Shown here in pieces: positions 50,276 through 58,663 of a stretch of 64,000 nucleotides of DNA (position 1 is the stretch's first letter; every line of letters starts with the position of its first letter). The notes under the pieces were generated by a model, which saw nothing but the letters and a program-made list of their open reading frames with translations, was not told the origin of the DNA and ran no database searches. Source of the stretch: CAZOKH01 sp964580315 (GTDB taxonomy: Bacteria; Chloroflexota; Anaerolineae; Anaerolineales; Anaerolineaceae). A program made the translations under genes and the position numbers. The stretch covers positions 1 to 64,000 of the forward strand of contig CAZOKH010000003.1 in assembly GCA_964580315.1 (NCBI GenBank). Reading direction: 5' to 3'.

Positions 50276-52285
50276 TTATTTTTCACAACCCAGATCCGCA
50301 CGGATCTGGTCAATGGTGGACAGGTTAGTATTTGAAATGAACGCATCCTCCTTTACTTTTTTCCAAACGCGGCACAATTCTGCGCCGTAACGTTCATCAT
50401 CCATTACAATCTCGCTTAACTTCTGCGCCTTATCCAGATCGCCGGCATGGGCATATCCTTCAATAAAAGGTAAATACTCAAACGGGTTGCCGGGCTGCAA
50501 GTTCTTTTCATCCACCTCTTCACCCAGGTCAACAATCATCTGCCAATCATTAAACTGCCTGTATAAATCGGCCCTTTCGAAATAGTAGCACCATCCATGT
50601 TCTGGTTCAGCCCCCAGGTTGGCCGGTGGTGTTGCAAAGTCCTCGACCGGATATTGAATCAGCGCTGGTTTGGACAGATGCTGTGATTCCTGCATCGTTT
50701 CAGGAATTTCAGAGAGTTTCATCTCGGGTTCAATCACCCACAGGCAGCCGGGAGGATCATAATAAATAGAAAGAATGCTGGAGGTGGAACTGGTGAAGTC
50801 AATGCTTCGAATACCGTGTGAAATGTGCAAGCCTTCTTCCAGACCCGGCAAGGGCGATTCGGGGCGGGTTGACAGGTCAAAATATTTATACAGGGTATCT
50901 TCCGACCGTAGATCGGGGGCATACGTCCAATTAAGTGGAGCCGTTAAATCATTATCACTGTATCGGAATAATGGAATATTATCCGAGATGATTATCGTGT
51001 CCGGTTCTAAACCCGGTGCGCGCCAGCTTAGCTGCCAGAAATACTCACGCAGGGTTTGCCATTCGTTGCGATAAATCAGGGCATTGTTGAAATGCCAGCC
51101 AACCGCCAGCGCCAGCAGGGTCGCCATGATCCACGGCTGCACCTGCGGGCGTACCACCATGTCCAACACAGCCACCAGCGCCAGGCAAACGCCCAGCATG
51201 AATGGTAACGTCGCCCGATCCCAGGGAAAAGTCAAGTTCACTTCAATCAAAGTTGCCCAAATTGGAAGCCCGGCAAAAAGTAGCGCCAGCAGAGCCAGAA
51301 ACAGGCCGTCCCACTGCCACACAAACCAGGTGGACCGATCTGTCGCTTTTTCCATTTTTTCATACGGCAGACGCAGCGAAATGGTCATCACCAGCAAAAA
51401 GACCACCACCATTAATCCCGGCCCCCACCCCAGCCAATCGGACGACTTAAACATCCCCGGCGTTTGCCGCCAGGCGTCGTACAGCGTGGTTTTCAAATCG
51501 CCTGCCACGCGTTTCATCAGCATCACAAGGGTTTCAGCGGGTGCTGCCGTCAGATCTCGTATTAAATTGGGTTGATAAGTTGGAAATTTAAAAATGAAGA
51601 TGCGCCAGATGAAAAAGCCTGCCAGAACAGCCAGGTAAGGAAGCCAGGCTTTCAGCGTCCGCAGCACGCGCTTTCGTCCATTCGGTTCCTGGTCGCGCAG
51701 CGCCAGCCAAAACAGCACAGGGCGCAGCATTTCCAGTCCGACAAAATACTCAATGGAAAAAACAGCAGTTGATGCAGCTACAGCAATAATGCTGAAAATA
51801 AGTGCTTTTTCCGGTTTGTGCGCCGCCCTGATCATCAGAGCAATAGAAAGCAAACACAAATCCAGTACAGCGAAATGCAAAATAAATTGAACAGCAATGG
51901 GCTGCTGCAAAAATCCCGGATAGACCGCAAAAATTGCCGCCATCCAGGCAATTTGCCGGTCGTGATCTTTCCAGATCATGCGCAAAATCCACCACAAAAG
52001 CACTGCACTTACCCAGCGCAGCACCAGCATGGTCACATGATAAGGCAAAGCTGTCTCGCCCAGCAAGGGCGTTGCCAGGGTGTAAACCCAGGCAGAAAAT
52101 GGCCGGTCAATCGCTACAAAATCAGCAAAGCTATTCGCCCCCAGCAGGTGATAGTTCCACAGGTAAATCCAATCATCGCCGTACAATCCCCACCAGGGAA
52201 TATACAGCCCGTAGCTGAGAATGACCAATCCCAGCAGCGCCAACGGAATCCAGATTACCTGTGTTGAACTTCCACGATTAATCAT
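50276..52285 (-). CDS. Polytopic membrane protein, GT-C-like
   Basis: A 669-aa protein with about ten predicted membrane helices in residues 10-420 and a soluble C-terminal part of about 240 residues ending in a helical, TPR-like stretch (YLPFIEGYAHAGDLDKAQKLSE). An acidic pair after the first helix (WWGLYGDDWIYLWNYH) resembles the catalytic Asp region of GT-C glycosyltransferases. No specific family is assigned. It is flanked on the same strand by the two carbamoyltransferase genes, 65 bp and 32 bp away, which is an odd place for a surface glycosylation protein. Confidence 0.65.
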   Translation of the reverse strand: MINRGSSTQVIWIPLALLGLVILSYGLYIPWWGLYGDDWIYLWNYHLLGANSFADFVAIDRPFSAWVYTLATPLLGETALPYHVTMLVLRWVSAVLLWWILRMIWKDHDRQIAWMAAIFAVYPGFLQQPIAVQFILHFAVLDLCLLSIALMIRAAHKPEKALIFSIIAVAASTAVFSIEYFVGLEMLRPVLFWLALRDQEPNGRKRVLRTLKAWLPYLAVLAGFFIWRIFIFKFPTYQPNLIRDLTAAPAETLVMLMKRVAGDLKTTLYDAWRQTPGMFKSSDWLGWGPGLMVVVFLLVMTISLRLPYEKMEKATDRSTWFVWQWDGLFLALLALLFAGLPIWATLIEVNLTFPWDRATLPFMLGVCLALVAVLDMVVRPQVQPWIMATLLALAVGWHFNNALIYRNEWQTLREYFWQLSWRAPGLEPDTIIISDNIPLFRYSDNDLTAPLNWTYAPDLRSEDTLYKYFDLSTRPESPLPGLEEGLHISHGIRSIDFTSSTSSILSIYYDPPGCLWVIEPEMKLSEIPETMQESQHLSKPALIQYPVEDFATPPANLGAEPEHGWCYYFERADLYRQFNDWQMIVDLGEEVDEKNLQPGNPFEYLPFIEGYAHAGDLDKAQKLSEIVMDDERYGAELCRVWKKVKEDAFISNTNLSTIDQIRADLGCEK

Positions 52286-52297
52286 AATGAGAAGTCT

Positions 52298-52330
52298 GGG
52301 GACGGATTCGGCAACGCCTCTTCCGTCCCC
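52298..52330 (-). repeat. Hairpin between carbamoyltransferase and GT-C-like genes
   Basis: GGGGACGGA and TCCGTCCCC form a perfect 9-bp stem around 15 bases, 20 bp after the carbamoyltransferase stop. Without a T-run it is more likely a stability element than a terminator. Confidence 0.5.
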
Positions 52331-52350
52331 GATCTTTCGGAATAAGAATA

Positions 52351-53301
52351 TTACTCGGTAGCGCCCAAAACCAGACCAAGCAGCGCCATGCGCATGACTA
52401 CGCCGTTGAAGGCTTCCTGCCAGTAGCGTGACCAGCGGGTGATGTCCACATCGGGAGGAATTTCATCCATGCGGGGCAGCGAGTGCAGCAGAATGGCATC
52501 CGATTTGGCTTTGGATGACAGCAGTTCGCGGGTGATTTTGTAATTGGCAGGGGTCATACCATGTTCGCCGGCTTCCTGGCGTGATTTGGTGTAATCAGGC
52601 TGGACAACAGGTTCAACCAGGATGACATCAGCATCGGCAATGGCCTGCTCGACATGCTCGGCTTCGCGGAAGTCCAGGGAGTATTGTTTCAATTCCTCTT
52701 TGAACTCAGGAGTCAGGGACATTTCGGGCGGGGCAACAAAGGTGATGGGGCAATCGAACTGGGTCAAAGCATAGGCCAGTGAGTGCATGGTGCGCATGCG
52801 CATATCGCCCACCGCCAACCACTTCAAGCCGTCCAGGTGACCTTTTTCGGTCAGCACGGTGTACAGGTCAGTCAGGATCTGGGTGGGATGTTCACCCCAG
52901 CCATCGCCGCCGTTGATGATCGGCACAGAAGCCCATTTGGCTGCCTCATGCGGGGCGCCCTGTTGGAAGTGGCGCATCACAATCACATCGCCGTAGAATT
53001 CCAGCATTTTCACGGTATCTTTGATGCTTTCCTGGTACCAGTCGCCAGCGCGGGTCATCTTGGCATCCGAGAAACCGGTCACATGGCCGCCCAGGCGGTG
53101 CATGGCGGCTTCGTGAGCCAGGCGGGTGCGGGTGCTGGGCTGATAGAAAGCCGTCACCATGGTTTTGTCAGCCAGCAGATCGGTGTTCTGGCGATTGCGG
53201 GCAATGGGAGCCATTTCATCAGCGATTTCAAACACACGGAAAAATTCTTGACGTTCGAAATCTTTCAAAGACAGAATATCACGACCAGCAAAACTACGCA
53301 T
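52351..53301 (-). CDS. Aspartate carbamoyltransferase-like protein
   Basis: A 316-aa transcarbamylase closest in motifs to PyrB: FYQPSTRTR (residues 52-60), EHPTQILTDLYT (from 137), a GDMRMRTMHSLAYAL stretch matching the GDxxxxRTxHSL motif, and HSLPRMDEI (273-281) in place of HPLPRVDEI. The loop supplying a catalytic Lys in PyrB (KGES) reads WYQES (88-92) here. It has no pyrI or other pyr genes nearby; it sits with a GntR regulator, carbamate kinase and purine deaminases. It could be biosynthetic ATCase or a catabolic paralogue. Start at 53301 has a GGAGGT site upstream. Confidence 0.7.
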   Translation of the reverse strand: MRSFAGRDILSLKDFERQEFFRVFEIADEMAPIARNRQNTDLLADKTMVTAFYQPSTRTRLAHEAAMHRLGGHVTGFSDAKMTRAGDWYQESIKDTVKMLEFYGDVIVMRHFQQGAPHEAAKWASVPIINGGDGWGEHPTQILTDLYTVLTEKGHLDGLKWLAVGDMRMRTMHSLAYALTQFDCPITFVAPPEMSLTPEFKEELKQYSLDFREAEHVEQAIADADVILVEPVVQPDYTKSRQEAGEHGMTPANYKITRELLSSKAKSDAILLHSLPRMDEIPPDVDITRWSRYWQEAFNGVVMRMALLGLVLGATE

Positions 53302-53346
53302 TTTTTACCTCCGAATTTGATTTGTTTTTTTGATAAATTGATAAGA

Positions 53347-53365
53347 ATATTGTTCGCCACAATAT
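53347..53365. promoter_or_regulatory. Palindrome upstream of the PyrB-like gene
   Basis: ATATTGT and ACAATAT flank five bases, a perfect inverted repeat 46 bp before the PyrB-like start, in the 119-bp gap after the GntR gene. A GntR or other repressor site is plausible; it shares TTGT/ACAA half-sites with the 57528 operator but with a different spacing. Confidence 0.4.
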
Positions 53366-53420
53366 CAATTCATAGACAGGGTAATTTCTTGTTTCTTCCT
53401 CCGGCAATGCCTCCTCTCTT

Positions 53421-54197
53421 TTAACCACTCATCGTGCGGAGTTGATCCGTCTCAACCCGGCGCACCACATGGAATCGGAAAGTGCCGGGCAGGAAATAAC
53501 TTTGTGAATAGTCAACCACCTCACCGGTGGCTGTGAATAACTTTGCGCTAAACATTAACAGCACATCACCCCGCTGAATTTCAAGCGCTTTGGCAATCGT
53601 CGAGGATGCCAAAACTGCCTGGATATCAGCAAGTGAACTGGTGAGTTGTGGGTTTCCTCGTTTTAATAAGAAATCCAGCACAGATCCCGTAAAGCCACCC
53701 TCAAGCTCTTCTGCACTGAGAATGTGCTCCGGTAGTGTATCAACTAGGTATGCAACCGGACGGTTATCAGTCAAAATGACGCGTGTGACCCTTAGTAACG
53801 ACGCACCCTCAGGCAAATTCAGTTCAGCGATCTGTTCGGGGCTTGCTTCAACCCTCTTGATTTCCAGGTCGCCCATTGAAACGCTCAAGTTGATCTTTCG
53901 CGCCATTGTTTCAATACTTTGCAGCACTTCCAGTCCGCTTTCCAACACCAGCGGGTGCCCAACCACATAGGTGCCAAGCCCCTGCCGGCGGCGGATCAGC
54001 CCCTGCCCCTCAAAGGTACGCATCGCTTCCCGCAAGGTTGCACGAGAAACACCAAACATTTGCGCCAGTTCAGGCTCTGCTGTCAACCGATCACCGGGGG
54101 CTGTGTTTGAAATCAACTCACCCAGTTGAGCCTGAAGCCACTGAAAAGTGTTTCGTCCTCCGTTTTCGGATTTCTTTGTCCGACGCGCCATAATCAC
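53421..54197 (-). CDS. GntR-family transcriptional regulator (HutC/UTRA type)
   Basis: A 258-aa repressor. The N-terminal winged helix is clear: PGDRLTAEPELAQMFGVSRATLREAMRTFEGQGLIRRRQGLGTYVVG. The C-terminal half (SLLRVTRVILTDNRPVAYLVDTLPEH, GDVLLMFSAKLFTATGEVVDYSQSYFLPG, FHVVRRV) is the UTRA effector domain. It lies downstream of the adenine deaminase gene (26 bp) and upstream of the PyrB-like operon, so it likely controls both using a purine-derived signal. Start could be 54197 or 54191. Confidence 0.9.
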   Translation of the reverse strand: MIMARRTKKSENGGRNTFQWLQAQLGELISNTAPGDRLTAEPELAQMFGVSRATLREAMRTFEGQGLIRRRQGLGTYVVGHPLVLESGLEVLQSIETMARKINLSVSMGDLEIKRVEASPEQIAELNLPEGASLLRVTRVILTDNRPVAYLVDTLPEHILSAEELEGGFTGSVLDFLLKRGNPQLTSSLADIQAVLASSTIAKALEIQRGDVLLMFSAKLFTATGEVVDYSQSYFLPGTFRFHVVRRVETDQLRTMSG

Positions 54198-54223
54198 TAC
54201 CTTTCGTCCCGGGCTGGTTTTTC

Positions 54224-56020
54224 TTATTCCAGTACAGGGATAAAGCGGAATTGAGAGACATCCACCAGGCCAAGATCAGAAAGTCTCAATTCCGGGATTA
54301 CAACCAATCCCAGCAAACTGAGCTGCATATTGGCATTATTCAAGTGGCAACCGCATGCTTCCAATCCTCTCAGGATGGTTTCTGCCTGACCGGCAACTTC
54401 AGCGGCGGGTTGATCAGACATTAATCCGCCCACCGGCAATCGAACTTCGCCAATCACCTGGTGGTCTTTAATAACAACCTGTCCACCACCAATCTCAGCC
54501 AGGTAGTTTGCCGCCTGCGCCATCATGGCTTCATTGGTTCCCACCACAATCATATGGTGGCTGTCATGCGCCACAGTTGAAGCCACAGCACATGCTTCGG
54601 AAAAACCAAACCCGTTCACCAGGCCCACTTGCACACTTCCGGTGGCATGATGCCGCTCCACCAGGGCTACTTTAGCCACATCCCTGGCTAAATCGATTTT
54701 GACTTCATTCTCAACCACCGGCAGTACCATTCTCAGGTGCCGGGTGGGAGCCTGGTTTTCAATCACGCCAATCACGTTGGCGGTCACTTTGCCATTTGCG
54801 CCGGCCGGAGCTGGCAGGCGAAAATCTTCCGCTTTCAGGTTGTTCTTTAGATGGATTGACTGTCTCGCCCAGTCTGGCGCTTGATAAGCAGGAAGGGATA
54901 TGAGCAGTTTTTCTTTTTCGGCAATCACCTTGCCGCGTGCAATCACTTTTTCAGCCCGGAAATCAACCAGGTCTTTTACCAAAAGAATGTCGGCGTACCG
55001 GCAAGGGGCAATCATTCCCATTTCCAGGCTTACCCCAAAATGTTCTGCGGTATTGATGGTGGCCATCTGAATGGCAGTGATCGGATCCAATCCCTGTGAG
55101 ATGGCAAAACGCACCACACGGTCCATGTGACCTTCATCAATCAAAGTTTGTGAATGGCAATCATCCGTGCATAAAACAAACCGATGCGAATCCAGTTTGT
55201 ATTCGGTGACCGCTTTAATCTGGGCAGCCACATCATGCCAGGCAGAACCCTGGCGCAGTAACGCCCGCATTCCCTGCCGAACCCTGGCCATGCCGTCTTC
55301 CATTGTGGTGCCTTCATGGTCATCCATTACACCGCCAGCAACGTAACCGTGAAACGGCAATCCCAGGTCGGGGGTGGGGTAATGACCGCCAACCACCTTG
55401 TTGGCAGCCCGTGTTGCGATGATTTCCTGGTGCATCTTTTCATCATTATTAAAAACACCCGGGTAATTCATCACCTCGCCCAGCCCAATGACACCATCCC
55501 ACTGCATGGCTTCAGCAATTTCGGAAGGCTGAATGGACTGTCCGGGCGTTTCCATCCCCGGCGACGAAGGCACACAGGATGGAATTTGAACAAAAACGTG
55601 GATAGGCTGCTCAGCAGCTTCGTCCACCATCATGCGCACACCGCGCATGCCAAACACATTGCCAATTTCATGCGGGTCAATGAACATGCCGGTTGTGCCG
55701 TGCGGCGCAACCGCCTCAACAAAACGGCTCACTGTTAACATGCCCGATTCGACATGCATGTGAGCATCCATCAAGCCCGGAACCAGGTAAAAACCCTCAG
55801 CCTCAATCACTTGCGTATCAGGCCCGATGGTATGACTGGCATCTGGACCAACATACGCAATCCGTTCACCCAGGATTGCAACATCCGTTTGGGCAAGTAT
55901 TTCGCCCGATTGCACGCTGACCCAGGAACCCTGGCGAATGACCATATCTGCTTTTTTTCGTCCCATGGCGCAGTCAACCAGAGATCGGGCATCAAGTAAT
56001 CGGAAATTTTTCATACTCAT
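54224..56020 (-). CDS. ade: Adenine deaminase
   Basis: A 598-aa Ade-type amidohydrolase that deaminates adenine to hypoxanthine and ammonia. Metal-site and family motifs: GLMDAHMHVESGMLTVSRF, APHGTTGMFIDPHEIGNV, GGHYPTPDLG, CTDDCHSQTLIDEGHMD and the C-terminal domain HDSHHMIVVGTNEAMM with PVGGLMSDQP. Length is typical (570-600). It starts 5 bp after the upstream deaminase stop and is cotranscribed with it and gntR. The hypoxanthine product can go to Hpt (salvage) or the molybdenum hydroxylase (breakdown). Confidence 0.95.
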   Translation of the reverse strand: MSMKNFRLLDARSLVDCAMGRKKADMVIRQGSWVSVQSGEILAQTDVAILGERIAYVGPDASHTIGPDTQVIEAEGFYLVPGLMDAHMHVESGMLTVSRFVEAVAPHGTTGMFIDPHEIGNVFGMRGVRMMVDEAAEQPIHVFVQIPSCVPSSPGMETPGQSIQPSEIAEAMQWDGVIGLGEVMNYPGVFNNDEKMHQEIIATRAANKVVGGHYPTPDLGLPFHGYVAGGVMDDHEGTTMEDGMARVRQGMRALLRQGSAWHDVAAQIKAVTEYKLDSHRFVLCTDDCHSQTLIDEGHMDRVVRFAISQGLDPITAIQMATINTAEHFGVSLEMGMIAPCRYADILLVKDLVDFRAEKVIARGKVIAEKEKLLISLPAYQAPDWARQSIHLKNNLKAEDFRLPAPAGANGKVTANVIGVIENQAPTRHLRMVLPVVENEVKIDLARDVAKVALVERHHATGSVQVGLVNGFGFSEACAVASTVAHDSHHMIVVGTNEAMMAQAANYLAEIGGGQVVIKDHQVIGEVRLPVGGLMSDQPAAEVAGQAETILRGLEACGCHLNNANMQLSLLGLVVIPELRLSDLGLVDVSQFRFIPVLE

Positions 56021-56025
56021 TTGAT

Positions 56026-57414
56026 TTAAACCCCATTCAATAGCCGGGCAGCAGCCCGATTGTGCTTTTCAATCAAACGAGGCAGGTCGATGGTCTGAAT
56101 CTTTCCATCTTTGACCACCACTTTGCCATGGACAATATTCCAATCCACACCCGGGGTATTGCACAGTAGAATTGCCGCGACCGGATCATGCTGTGCTCCA
56201 GCAAAATCCAATCGGTTCAAATTGATACCAATCACATCGGCGCATTTACCCGGTTCCAATGAACCAATATCACTGCGCCCAAGAACAGCCGCACCACCGC
56301 GTGTGGCCATTTCCAATACCTGGCGAACAGACATAATGGACGGTTTGCCATCTGCTGAAAGAGAGGCGCCCAGTAACCCGGCGCGCACTCTCGCCATCAT
56401 CAGCGCCATGCGGGCTTCAGCCATCAAGTGCGATCCATCGTTGCTGGCCGCTCCATCTACGCCAATGCCAACATTCACTCCCGCTTTTAAGTATTCCCAA
56501 ATTGGAGCAATTCCTGAAGCCAGGCGAGCATTTGAAGTAGGACAATGCGCCACACCACAGCCGGTGTGCGCCATTTTGGTTATTTCATCGGGAGAAATGT
56601 AAACACAATGGGCAAACCACACATCTTTGCCCACCCAGTCCAACGATTCCATATAGGGAAGCGGGCGGTAACCAAACTTTTGCAAACAGAATTCTTCTTC
56701 ATCCTGGGTTTCAGCCAGGTGGGTGTGGAGATGGACGCCGTATTGCCGGGCTAAAACCGCGCTTTCACGCATTAGCTCACCGGTGACACTGAATGGCGAG
56801 CAAGGCGCCAACACAATTTGAACCATCGCGCCGGGTTTTGCATCATGATACCGTTCAATTAAGCGTTGGCTGTCTTTTAGTATCGTTTCTTCACTATCCA
56901 CGACACTATCAGGAGGTAAACCACCCTGGCTTTCTCCCAGGCTCATCGAGCCGCGCGAGGCATGCAAACGCAAGCCCACTTCCTGCGCAGCGCCAATCTC
57001 GTCATCCAATTTTGAGCCGTTCGGGAAAAGATACAAATGATCAGATGCCGTGGTGCAGCCCGACAACGCCAGTTCAGCCAGCGCTGTTTGAGTTGAAATT
57101 CGTATGTCTTCCGGCTGCATGCGCGCCCAAATGGGATACAGCGTTTTGAGCCAGTGGAACAGATTGGCATCCTGCGCGGCTGGCACAGCCCGCGTCAGAG
57201 TCTGATAGAAATGATGGTGTGTGTTGACCAAACCGGGCATGAGAAGATGCCCGCTCATGTCGATGACAGTATCAGCGCTGTCAGGTAATTCACGGCTGTC
57301 GCCGACAAGTTCAATAAAGCCGTCGCGAATAAACAGACCACCATTGGGGATTTCCCGCCGGTGGTCGTCCATCGTGACTAGCAAACTGGAGTTTCGGAGG
57401 AGGAGTGTAGTCAT
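56026..57414 (-). CDS. Amidohydrolase, probable 8-oxoguanine deaminase
   Basis: A 462-aa ATZ/TRZ-family aminohydrolase. NTHHHFYQTLTRAVPAAQDANLF contains the HxH metal motif and the sequence style of 8-oxoguanine deaminases; HTHLAETQDEE, AHCVYISPDE, GVAHCPTSNARLASG and GVDGAASNDG supply the remaining ligands. Possible substrates are 8-oxoguanine, isocytosine-like or s-triazine compounds; the purine setting favours the first. The reading frame is open upstream to GTG 57486 and has ATGs at 57480 and 57465, but ATG 57414 gives the family N-terminus (MTTLLLRNSSLLV); no good ribosome site decides it. First gene of the deaminase-ade-gntR operon. Confidence 0.8.
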   Translation of the reverse strand: MTTLLLRNSSLLVTMDDHRREIPNGGLFIRDGFIELVGDSRELPDSADTVIDMSGHLLMPGLVNTHHHFYQTLTRAVPAAQDANLFHWLKTLYPIWARMQPEDIRISTQTALAELALSGCTTASDHLYLFPNGSKLDDEIGAAQEVGLRLHASRGSMSLGESQGGLPPDSVVDSEETILKDSQRLIERYHDAKPGAMVQIVLAPCSPFSVTGELMRESAVLARQYGVHLHTHLAETQDEEEFCLQKFGYRPLPYMESLDWVGKDVWFAHCVYISPDEITKMAHTGCGVAHCPTSNARLASGIAPIWEYLKAGVNVGIGVDGAASNDGSHLMAEARMALMMARVRAGLLGASLSADGKPSIMSVRQVLEMATRGGAAVLGRSDIGSLEPGKCADVIGINLNRLDFAGAQHDPVAAILLCNTPGVDWNIVHGKVVVKDGKIQTIDLPRLIEKHNRAAARLLNGV

Positions 57415-57469
57415 AGTTTTGACTAGATGAAACTGGTCCTTATTGGATGCCTGCGCCGGGTACATCCCA

Positions 57470-57538
57470 TTGTCAGACATCGTCACGTTGGTAGTTAGAG
57501 TTTACCGAAAAAAGCGCTTCTTGTCAATTGTCTGACAA
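57470..57538 (-). promoter_or_regulatory. Promoter with two operators for the deaminase-ade-gntR operon
   Basis: Minus strand TTGACA (57522-57527), 17-bp spacer, TAAACT (57499-57504). A perfect 11-bp palindrome TTGTCTGACAA (57528-57538) abuts the -35, and a 10-of-11 copy lies at 57470-57480, about 12-22 bases into the transcript. Paired sites around a promoter fit looping or cooperative repression. Confidence 0.65.
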
Positions 57539-57546
57539 AGGCTTTT

Positions 57547-58425
57547 TTACTTTTGAGCCATTTGCGCTGAACGCAAAGTGTTGCGCAGCAGCATGGCTAT
57601 GGTCATGGGGCCAACCCCGCCCGGAACCGGCGTGATGGCGCCAGCCACTTCTTTGGCTTCTTCATAGGCTACATCACCCACCAAACGCGTGCCATTTTTG
57701 GCGCTGGCGTCTTCAATGCGGTTAACGCCCACATCAATCACCACTGCCCCGGGTTTAATCCAATCGCCGCGCACCATTTCGGGCCTGCCCACAGCCGCCA
57801 CCAGCACATCGGCCTGGCGAATGATGGCGGGCAAATCGCGCGAACGTGAATGGCAAATGGTGACCGTGGCATTTTCGCGCACCAGCAGCAATGCCACTGG
57901 CATTCCCACAATGTTGGAACGCCCAAGAACCACCGCGTTTAAGCCTTCCAGGCTGGGCAGTATTTTCTTCAATAGGAAAATTACCCCATCGGGCGTGCAG
58001 GGAACAAATAACGGTTCACGGCCTTTTTGCGCCAACCGGCCAATATTGAGCGGATGGAAGCCGTCCACGTCTTTTTCAATGCTTATGGCATTGAGCACGC
58101 GTTGCTCATCCAGTCCGCCGGGTAATGGCAATTGAACCAGGATACCGTCTACTTTGGGGTCACTATTCAATTCGTTGACCAATTTTTCAACTTCGGCCTG
58201 TGTGGCGGTTTCTGGAAGCACAAAACCAAATGATTCAATCCCCGCTTCGGTGCAAGCCTTTTGTTTCATGCGCACATAAACCTGTGAAGCCGGATTTTCG
58301 CCCACCAGCACAGTTGCCAACCCCGGCTTCCTCTTACCGGCCTGTACCAAATCCTCAACGCCCTGCTTTACTTCAGCACGCACTTGTTCGGCAATAGATT
58401 TACCGTCAATGATTGTTGCAGACAT
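57547..58425 (-). CDS. folD: Methylene-THF dehydrogenase / methenyl-THF cyclohydrolase
   Basis: FolD (292 aa) interconverts methylene-, methenyl- and formyl-tetrahydrofolate. Motifs: Tyr/Lys active site in SQVYVRMKQKACTEAGI, VDGILVQLPLPGGLDEQRVL, KDVDGFHPLNIGRL, VVLGRSNIVGMPVALLL (NADP loop) and the C-terminal PVPGGVGPMTIAMLL. ATG 58425 has AAAGGAG upstream; the frame stays open to 58671 but that part is AT-rich leader. It shares an operator sequence with the purine deaminase promoter, consistent with one-carbon supply for purines. Confidence 0.96.
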   Translation of the reverse strand: MSATIIDGKSIAEQVRAEVKQGVEDLVQAGKRKPGLATVLVGENPASQVYVRMKQKACTEAGIESFGFVLPETATQAEVEKLVNELNSDPKVDGILVQLPLPGGLDEQRVLNAISIEKDVDGFHPLNIGRLAQKGREPLFVPCTPDGVIFLLKKILPSLEGLNAVVLGRSNIVGMPVALLLVRENATVTICHSRSRDLPAIIRQADVLVAAVGRPEMVRGDWIKPGAVVIDVGVNRIEDASAKNGTRLVGDVAYEEAKEVAGAITPVPGGVGPMTIAMLLRNTLRSAQMAQK

Positions 58426-58500
58426 GTCCAACTCCTTTATCAAAATTTTCCCGGTGCAGCTGATCACATTTCTGCATAACTCAATTTTAATTACATTATG

Positions 58501-58536
58501 ATTATACATGATTTTGTCTGACAAAGTATCTGTCAG
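58501..58536 (-). promoter_or_regulatory. folD promoter with TTGTCTGACAA operator
   Basis: Minus strand TATAAT (58501-58506) lacks a good -35. The exact palindrome TTGTCTGACAA (58514-58524) covers the spacer, and an overlapping inverted repeat CTGACA-N7-TGTCAG spans 58518-58536. Repressor or activator control is inferred. The start would be near 58494. Confidence 0.55.
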
Positions 58537-58663
58537 TTTTGTTAATAACTTCCAGCAACAAAATGCACAATTTTTCAACCCGATTATCCCATTGAAATAA
58601 GATAAAATTAGCAGGTGCAAACGAAATAGCACGCTGAATTGAAAAATCAATGGGAGACAACCA

